This document shows, piece by piece, positions 58,516-64,000 of a DNA stretch of 64,000 nucleotides. Position 1 is the stretch's first letter. Each line of letters begins with the position of its first letter. The DNA comes from Polydactylus sextarius (lineage: Eukaryota; Chordata; Actinopteri; Polynemidae): NCBI GenBank assembly GCA_016801845.1, contig CM028906.1:868001-932000 (forward strand). The letters are read 5' to 3'. The notes beneath the pieces were generated by a model, which saw only the letters and a program-made list of their open reading frames with translations, ran no database searches and had not been told where the DNA came from. The translations under genes were made by a program, and so were the position numbers.

Positions 58516-59788
58516 GTGGATTACATTGAAGCAGCAGATGGACACAGCTGTTCATCAATATTTCTATTGCTGTTCAATTTTTTTTGTGTTGTATCTGGTG
58601 ACGATAACGATGATTACAACACCTTTAAAGCCACTGTGTTGCTTTGGCAACACAGTGGCGAAATATATGAATAAGACCCCCCCTCCCCCATCCACATTTC
58701 TTGTTAATCGGTGACTCACAGTAACCAGTTACTTTATAACGTCACTGTTTCATCAGCTGATTGTTTCTCTCACTTCAGGGCAAAATGGTGAAACCTTTCA
58801 CAATAAAAGTCTGTGACACTTTTCGTCATATTGCGTCAGGTCTGCTGCCACCACCATGTTGAGTTACTCTTCACTAAACCTTTATTAAACTCCACATAAA
58901 AGATATAACAAAATGCAACAATACTTTTACTTATACTCTTTTGTTTTAACTTAGGGGAACACAATTCTTTATTTACAAATGAAACACTGCCTTCCTGTCT
59001 GACTCACTAACATTTCAAATTAAAATTTACAAAATCTGTTCCTATTAGCTCTAATGAACAATTAGCAACAGCAATATGAGACTCGTCATCCTGCTCTTGA
59101 TATAAATGGTTTTAATTTTATAAGCATAAATTGCACCAACAGATGTTGGAAGCGGGAAAGGAAACAAATGTCAGAGTAAAGTTTCAACAAAAAAGTATGT
59201 TACAGATAATAAATGATGGAAACTTCAGTTTCAGTTCAGTTCCTTTTATGCCTTGCATCACAAATCAAAACTATAAATCACTCAGAACTGGAGCTTGAAA
59301 ATGATCAAGAAAACAATATTATAATTTCCATAGAGTGAAAAGATTTGATCTCTAATCTTAAATGTAAAGATACAAACTTGTGCATCATTATATTGGTTAA
59401 ATTCCATCTTCATGAAGCCAGAAACAGTTACTTTGTTTCTCTTTAATATTGAACAAACAAAACTGAATTGGACAAGCTGTTATTTTTCTTTTCTTGTTTA
59501 TTTTGTTACAGTTTAATACTGAAACTATTTGAGGTATTTAGTTGGATCATCACGAACTAGACCTTAAAAATTAGTAAAAGTACAAATTCTTGATTACAAG
59601 TAATGTAATTCAGAGAGTATTATCATAACCATTAGCCATTTTGTGTTTTATGTTTTCGAATCTATGTTTGCAGCCGATTAAACCATGAACACACTGCGTA
59701 CTGTACACAATGTACACATACACACGCACACACACCCCTGTGTGTTCATGCAAGCTCAGAGCTCTAAGCCAATCAGATTCCTTCAGTA

Positions 59789-59789
<1 letters not shown>

Positions 59790-59831
<42 letters not shown>
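59790..59831. repeat. (CA)n microsatellite
   Basis: Pure CA repeat, with a shorter CA run at about 59717-59735. Confidence 0.9.
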
Positions 59832-59833
<2 letters not shown>

Positions 59834-60799
59834 CCACTATACGAGCCTCAAAATGAAGAGAACAGCTATAAGCTATAAGTCTGTGCAGTGAACTGACTCA
59901 AAACAGTTCACATACAACACACACTTCAAACTTCAACACACACAACACATTGGTTACAGAGTGTGTGCACGACGACGACGACAACGACAACAACAACAAC
60001 AACAACAACAAACGCAGTAAAACTGCAGCAGAGAAAAGTCACTGATCTGATGTAAAAACAGTTTGTGCAGAAACAACATTTCACATTAAAACCAATGAAA
60101 TCAGAGTAAACAAACATGCAAACAAACAAACAAACAAACAACAAACTGATTTCTTCCTGTTAGTGTGAAAATGTATGTGAGTGTGACGTACCTGCTGTCT
60201 GAGTCTGAGGCTCCAACGCCAAAACAACAAAATCAACCAAAACAACAACAACAGCAGCAGCAGGACTTCCACTAGCTCTGGACTCGTCCACTGCTTTTCA
60301 ATGAGGACGGTTAGTGTGTGTATGTGTGAGTGTGTGTGGCTGCTGCAGTCAGTGTGAACAGGGAGGAAAGAGCAACACACAAAACCTGGACCGGATCACG
60401 CCACACCGGATCAGGAGGAGTTCCTGTGAACATGATACCTGTGAAATGATGAAAGTAATGAGTGATGAGGAAAAGTGAAGATAGATGCTAACTGAATGCT
60501 AACTCGTGCGGCTAAATATGTAAAAACACAATTAAATAAAATGAATGTCAATTTAGTCAATTTATAATAGTCAATTTATAATAAAACAGCTTTAACAGTT
60601 GGAGAACTGCTGTTACATTTGAATGACTTGTCATGTGACGTGATCTGACAGAATGACAGGGTTCATCTTGAGACATTAATGATTCATCTGTGCATCACTA
60701 TGAACTATGATAATTTCCTGTGTGGAAATGACTTGCAATTTTTTCCACTGAGGGAAGTTTTAAAGGAAATTGAATTCACAATGAGTGAGGAAAAATGTC

Positions 60800-61185
60800 T
60801 TGAGAAGCTAATGCTAGTCTTTGAAACTAATGTTAGCCTCTCCCGTTTGTCCATAAAGCTAATGCTAGTCTGTGAAGCTGCCATTGGTGACTTGCCTTGG
60901 TCAGTCAGTGAGGCTAATGTTACTTTGTCCTGCGGGTCAGTTAAATTAATGCCAATTCTAACTTTACTTTGTCATCCATTATGCTAATGCTAGTGAAACT
61001 AACGTTGAAAACATTTATAAGCCAACAGGAGAAGCTAATGTTAGCGTCACAGACTGGCATTAGCTTCAATGCCAATTTTAGCTTTGAAGCTAACATTAAT
61101 TTGTCCTGTTGGTCATTGATGCTAATGGTAGTCATCAAAGCTAATCTTAGCTTCTCCTGTCAGTTAAGCTAACATTAGCTTCTCC
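60800..61185. repeat. Degenerate AAGCTAATGTTAGC tract
   Basis: About ten AGCTAATG(C/T)TAG(C/T) words in both orientations, interleaved with TTTGTCCTGTTGGTCA and CTTCTCCTGTCAG words. A related unit recurs at 62095-62150. Confidence 0.7.
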
Positions 61186-61251
61186 TATCTGTACGTGATT
61201 CTGGTGGAGCCAACCAACCCTGAGTTTTCACTAACCCTGCGTTCTGTAATT

Positions 61252-61300
61252 GGGCCCTGTTCTCTGGGCCCTGTTACAGGGCCCTGTAACAGGGCCCTGT
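61252..61300. repeat. GGGCCCTGT tandem with 32-bp perfect palindrome
   Basis: Four GGGCCCTGT units at about 13-14 bp spacing. 61266-61297 reads GGGCCC-TGTTACA-GGGCCC-TGTAACA-GGGCCC and is its own reverse complement. Confidence 0.95.
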
Positions 61301-61319
61301 CGCTATCTGTTCATCAGTC

Positions 61320-61800
61320 AGATCCAGTTCCGTGACTTCACAGCAACCCCCGCGGAGGCTCCTCTGCTCTCGTAGTAAACAAGCGGACCACGTGGTGCGG
61401 AGACGGAGTGTGGTTGGCTGAGGCAGCTCAGAGCAGGAACACACCCCTCTGAGGACTGTTGTTTACCGACTCACTGTAGAGACCTGCCGCGCACGAGCGA
61501 GCAGTGCACGAGCAGTACAAGAGCCCATAACCCAGCGGTAACTCAGTCAGACACACGCATATATGTATGGCTTTAGCCGCGCGCGCGTGTTTTAGGGTTA
61601 GTTATAACAAAGAGCAGCACGTGGGCGGAGAGCAGCGCCATGATTACATAACGCGCACTGCTCTCAGTGTGTGTGCGGTGTATGTGGAGCTGCACGTAGC
61701 ACACACATACACGCTGCCTCTCCCCCTTTTTTCTATCCCTCTCTTGGAGGCCCTCGTGAGCTACGTGCAGCTTAAGCTGCTGCCTCTGCCTCCATGTTTT
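61320..61800. promoter_or_regulatory. GC/CpG-richer region upstream of the zinc-finger gene
   Basis: CCGCGCACGAGCGAGCAG, GCCGCGCGCGCGTG and CACGTGGGCGGAG give local CpG enrichment. Inverted 13-mers AGCTGCACGTAGC (61688-61700) and GCTACGTGCAGCT (61760-61772) flank a pyrimidine-rich loop. It could be a promoter, but no transcript start is visible. Confidence 0.35.
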
Positions 61801-62167
61801 GTTCACGTGTGAACACGTCAGTCTGACCCACTAACATCAACAACAATCACACAAACAAAAACTCAATAATCAATGAATTTATTAATTAATATTTTATCAA
61901 ACAAAAGTTGAAATAAAATACATTTAAAAAATGTATTAAAATATGATCCATCATTGACCAAACTAAAGTTATAACGTTATTTGTTATGTTTCAGCTTATT
62001 ATTTTTTAATTTAATTAATTTAAATCAAATGTAAAAAGACTCATCTGTTTCTATGGTAACATCCAGTAAGACTGATAAAATATTCGGTTGGTCTATTGTG
62101 TTAATGCTAGTTTTTAGCTTCTCCTGTAGGAGCGTGATGCTAATGCTCGCCAGTAAATCTACAGCAT

Positions 62168-62372
62168 GGCTGCCAATTACGCAATGCAATGAGCGTGAGA
62201 CACACACTTTTAACTGTCTTTACATGCTCTCATGCCACACCTCTGATTTCTCACACTGGAAAAAATCTGTTTATCTATAATCTGATCTAGACATTGGGCC
62301 TGACAGACACCAGTTGGGATCGATTAATTTTGTCTTGTTCTCAGCTGAACTGGCACAAAAAGAATAGCAGCG
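62168..62372 (+). repeat. Dispersed 195-bp repeat, copy 2
   Basis: Matches 24176-24372, with the shared words GCTGCCAA, CAATGAGCGTGAGAC, CTGATCTAGA, GATCGATT and GCTGAACTGGCACAAA. Confidence 0.75.
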
Positions 62373-62439
62373 GTGATCGTTCCCTCTGTCGAGCTGCACA
62401 TTTCACATCTGGGCCTTCAGTCCTTCCTTAAAATGAGCA

Positions 62440-62890
62440 CATTTTAGTAGCTGTTGAGGGCTGTAAACCCAAACTAAGCAGCAGGACCAAATGGGGTGGT
62501 GGGAAAAGTACTGAGGACTGTGCTGACCAGTTGCTACGGGCCCTGATGAGGATCTTTAACACGTCCCTGGAACAGGCCATCATTCCACCCAGCCTGAAAG
62601 TGGCCACAATTATCCCTGTCCCCAAGAAATCATCCATAAGCTGTCTCAGTGACTATAGACCAGTCACACTGACCTCTGTAATCATGAAGCGCTTTGAGAA
62701 ACTCATCCTCCACCACTTAAAATTCCGCCTCCCTCCAGTTTGCTTATAGAACAAAGAGATCAACAGGAGATACCATCACCACTGTCAAGACATCAGGATG
62801 CTTTAACTGACTACAGTTCAGCATTAACACCATCCTGCCAGGGATTTTAGTCAAGTAGCTGACTGACCTGGACTTCCCTCCCCTCACCTG
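62440..62890 (+). mobile_element. Degenerate LINE reverse-transcriptase fragment
   Basis: The frame at 62531-62749 contains IFNTSLEQAIIPPSLKVATI and IPVPKK, then LSDYRPVTLTSV and FEKLIL. These are the conserved fingers/palm blocks of jockey/L2-like non-LTR reverse transcriptases. The QFAYR block follows in another frame (about 62737 onward), so at least one frameshift has occurred. Later text such as DYSSA is also out of frame. The catalytic YxDD block is not present, so the element is dead. Confidence 0.85.
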
Positions 62891-63077
62891 TGACTTGATC
62901 TGGCATCCTGATGGACCATCCACAAAACAGTGAGGGTGGGGACCACAAATACTCTACTCTGATGCTCAACACAGGCTCTCCTCCTGCATAGAACAGAGCC
63001 TGCATCACAAGAAAGGACAGTGGTAGGTAGGTAGATTTCATCTTTATATACTGGACTGAGGACAACAACAATAATTA

Positions 63078-63290
63078 TGAAAGAAAGTGATTACTATTAC
63101 GTCATTGAGCACACAGCACATCATGCACATAACAAAATTAACCTCTGCATTTAACCTATCACTTAAGTGAGCAGGGGGCAGCCTGGGCGGCACCCAGGGA
63201 GTATGTGTGGGGATGGTAGCTTGGTGGATTTGAACCTGGGACTTTCCGGGGAGTCCAAGACTGCTCCCTTAGCTTACAGGCCAGTAGTTC
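63078..63290 (-). mobile_element. tRNA-derived SINE-like element
   Basis: On the minus strand, CTGGCCTGTAAGCTAAGG (A-box-like) is followed by CCCAGGTTCAAATCC (B-box, 63240-63226). The body contains CCATCCCCACACATACTCCC, CAGGCTGCCCCCTGCTCACT and GGTTAAATGCAGAGG. This matches the layout of a common fish SINE with a tRNA-like head and a TTAAATGCAGAGGA body. Confidence 0.75.
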
Positions 63291-63599
63291 AAAATATAAT
63301 GATGTTAATGTTTGTGAGATTTGTTTTTAACACTGATGTTTAAAATCTACTGAGGTCAAATGTTCATCAGTCAAACACTGAGCAAAGTCAAATTAAATGT
63401 TTTTATTCTCATCAGTCACACAGTTCAGCACGAGTCTCATTCATCTGGTGATCTCATCACTCATGATGCTTTTCAGCCTTGTTTGATCAGCTGCTACTGT
63501 TGCTGATGTGATCAGGTGCTTTCACTGATTAACTCACAGTCAAGTGGACAAAAATATGTGGACACACACTGGATAAATCAATGTAATAAAAACTGAAGT

Positions 63600-64000
63600 G
63601 GTTAATTGAGCTAAAAGACGGCTAAATTAGCCTAGTTATCTAATGTAGCCAAGTTAGCTAAATCTGTTTAAATTAACTGAAATAGTTTACACTATTTATA
63701 GTGTTTGTAGTGTATTTATATTTTATATAGTATTTATAGTGTTTATATTTATAGTTTACACACAGTATACACTGATACATTGGGTAACTAAATTACCGGA
63801 TGTATCAGAATTAGCTAGAATGTGGCTAAGTTAGCTAATGTAACTAAGTCAGTATCTAGTAACTAGTGGGTCGTATCCATCCCAGGTAGAGATTAGTCTC
63901 TCTCATTTTAAAGGCTCCTTCAAAAAAATCCAGCTTCTTTTCTCAAGATGTGAAATCTACAACAGTTGGATCCTTAACAGTCCAACATATCTTGAGATTC
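63600..64000 (+). repeat. Composite AGCTAA-head / constant-tail repeat, copy 4 (runs off window)
   Basis: AGCTAA-rich head from about 63608 to 63860, then GTAACTAGTGGGTCGTATC, CATCCCAGGTAGAGATTAG, CAGCTTCTTTTCTCAAGA, GTTGGATCCTTAACAGTC and CAACATATCTTGAGATTC at the window edge. The block from AACTAGTGGGT to the end aligns with copy 1. Confidence 0.78.

Larger units (their letters stand above)
58067..60380 (-). other. Probable 5' leader exon and first intron of the zinc-finger gene
   Basis: CTCTTTCAG precedes 58067, a good acceptor 12 nt upstream of the start codon. On the minus strand a plausible donor, CAG/GTACGTCA, ends an exon at 60192. Joining 60192 to 58067 would place an upstream ORF starting at 60380 in frame, ending TAG two codons before the main ATG. 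The intron holds a composite-repeat fragment at 58130-58220, (GT)n at 58468-58511, (CA)n at 59790-59830 and an ACG/AAC triplet run at 59970-60010. Confidence 0.45.

Noticed and set aside
1..64000. CRISPR arrays, bacterial operons, phage or plasmid modules
   Set aside because: The sequence is vertebrate; the tandem arrays seen are minisatellites and microsatellites without spacer structure.
1..64000. Functional tRNA genes
   Set aside because: Only one A/B-box pair was noticed, and it belongs to the SINE at 63078-63290 with a degraded cloverleaf.

Overview
The window looks like a teleost fish nuclear genome, probably a percomorph. The gene content is vertebrate (a foxb1 orthologue, gtf2a2, and a ZNF395/SLC2A4RG/ZNF704-family gene). 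The genes have GT-AG introns, the flanks are AT-rich with many CA/GT microsatellites, and several repeats are of types common in fish genomes.

Layout: 1-17.4 kb carries no protein-coding gene that I can support. It holds interspersed repeats, AGCTAA-rich degenerate tracts, minisatellites and a few unique, regulatory-looking blocks. foxb1 is a single-exon gene at 17406-18353 on the minus strand, inside a GC-rich island. Just upstream of it is a Z-DNA-prone GT/CG tract next to a 66-bp AT palindrome. From 18.4 to 45.6 kb there is a 27-kb gene-free stretch with several blocks that look like conserved developmental enhancers (TAATTA and octamer sites, unique sequence), mixed with transposon relics and a 28S-rRNA-like fragment. 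gtf2a2 (TFIIA gamma) lies at 45606-47746 on the plus strand and encodes a complete 109-aa protein from four coding exons. Tail-to-tail with it, a nine-coding-exon gene on the minus strand (58055-52090) encodes a predicted 420-aa C2H2 plus C-clamp transcription factor of the ZNF395/SLC2A4RG/ZNF704 family, with a probable 5' leader exon near 60.2-60.4 kb. The last 4 kb hold GC-rich sequence, AGCTAA repeats, a LINE reverse-transcriptase relic, a tRNA-type SINE and a copy of an unassigned repeat.

How the genes relate: foxb1 is a developmental regulator, and the surrounding gene-poor sequence is the likely home of its enhancers. gtf2a2 is a housekeeping general transcription factor whose linkage to FOXB1 is also seen on human 15q22, where BNIP2 lies between them; I did not find BNIP2 here. 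The third gene is a DNA-binding regulator, and its family is not on human 15q22. No operon-like or defence-type system is present. The most unusual signals are repeat and structure based: a composite repeat with an AGCTAA-rich variable head and a constant tail (four copies), a nested inverted repeat with forkhead plus homeodomain arms downstream of foxb1, and a palindrome/Z-DNA cluster upstream of foxb1.
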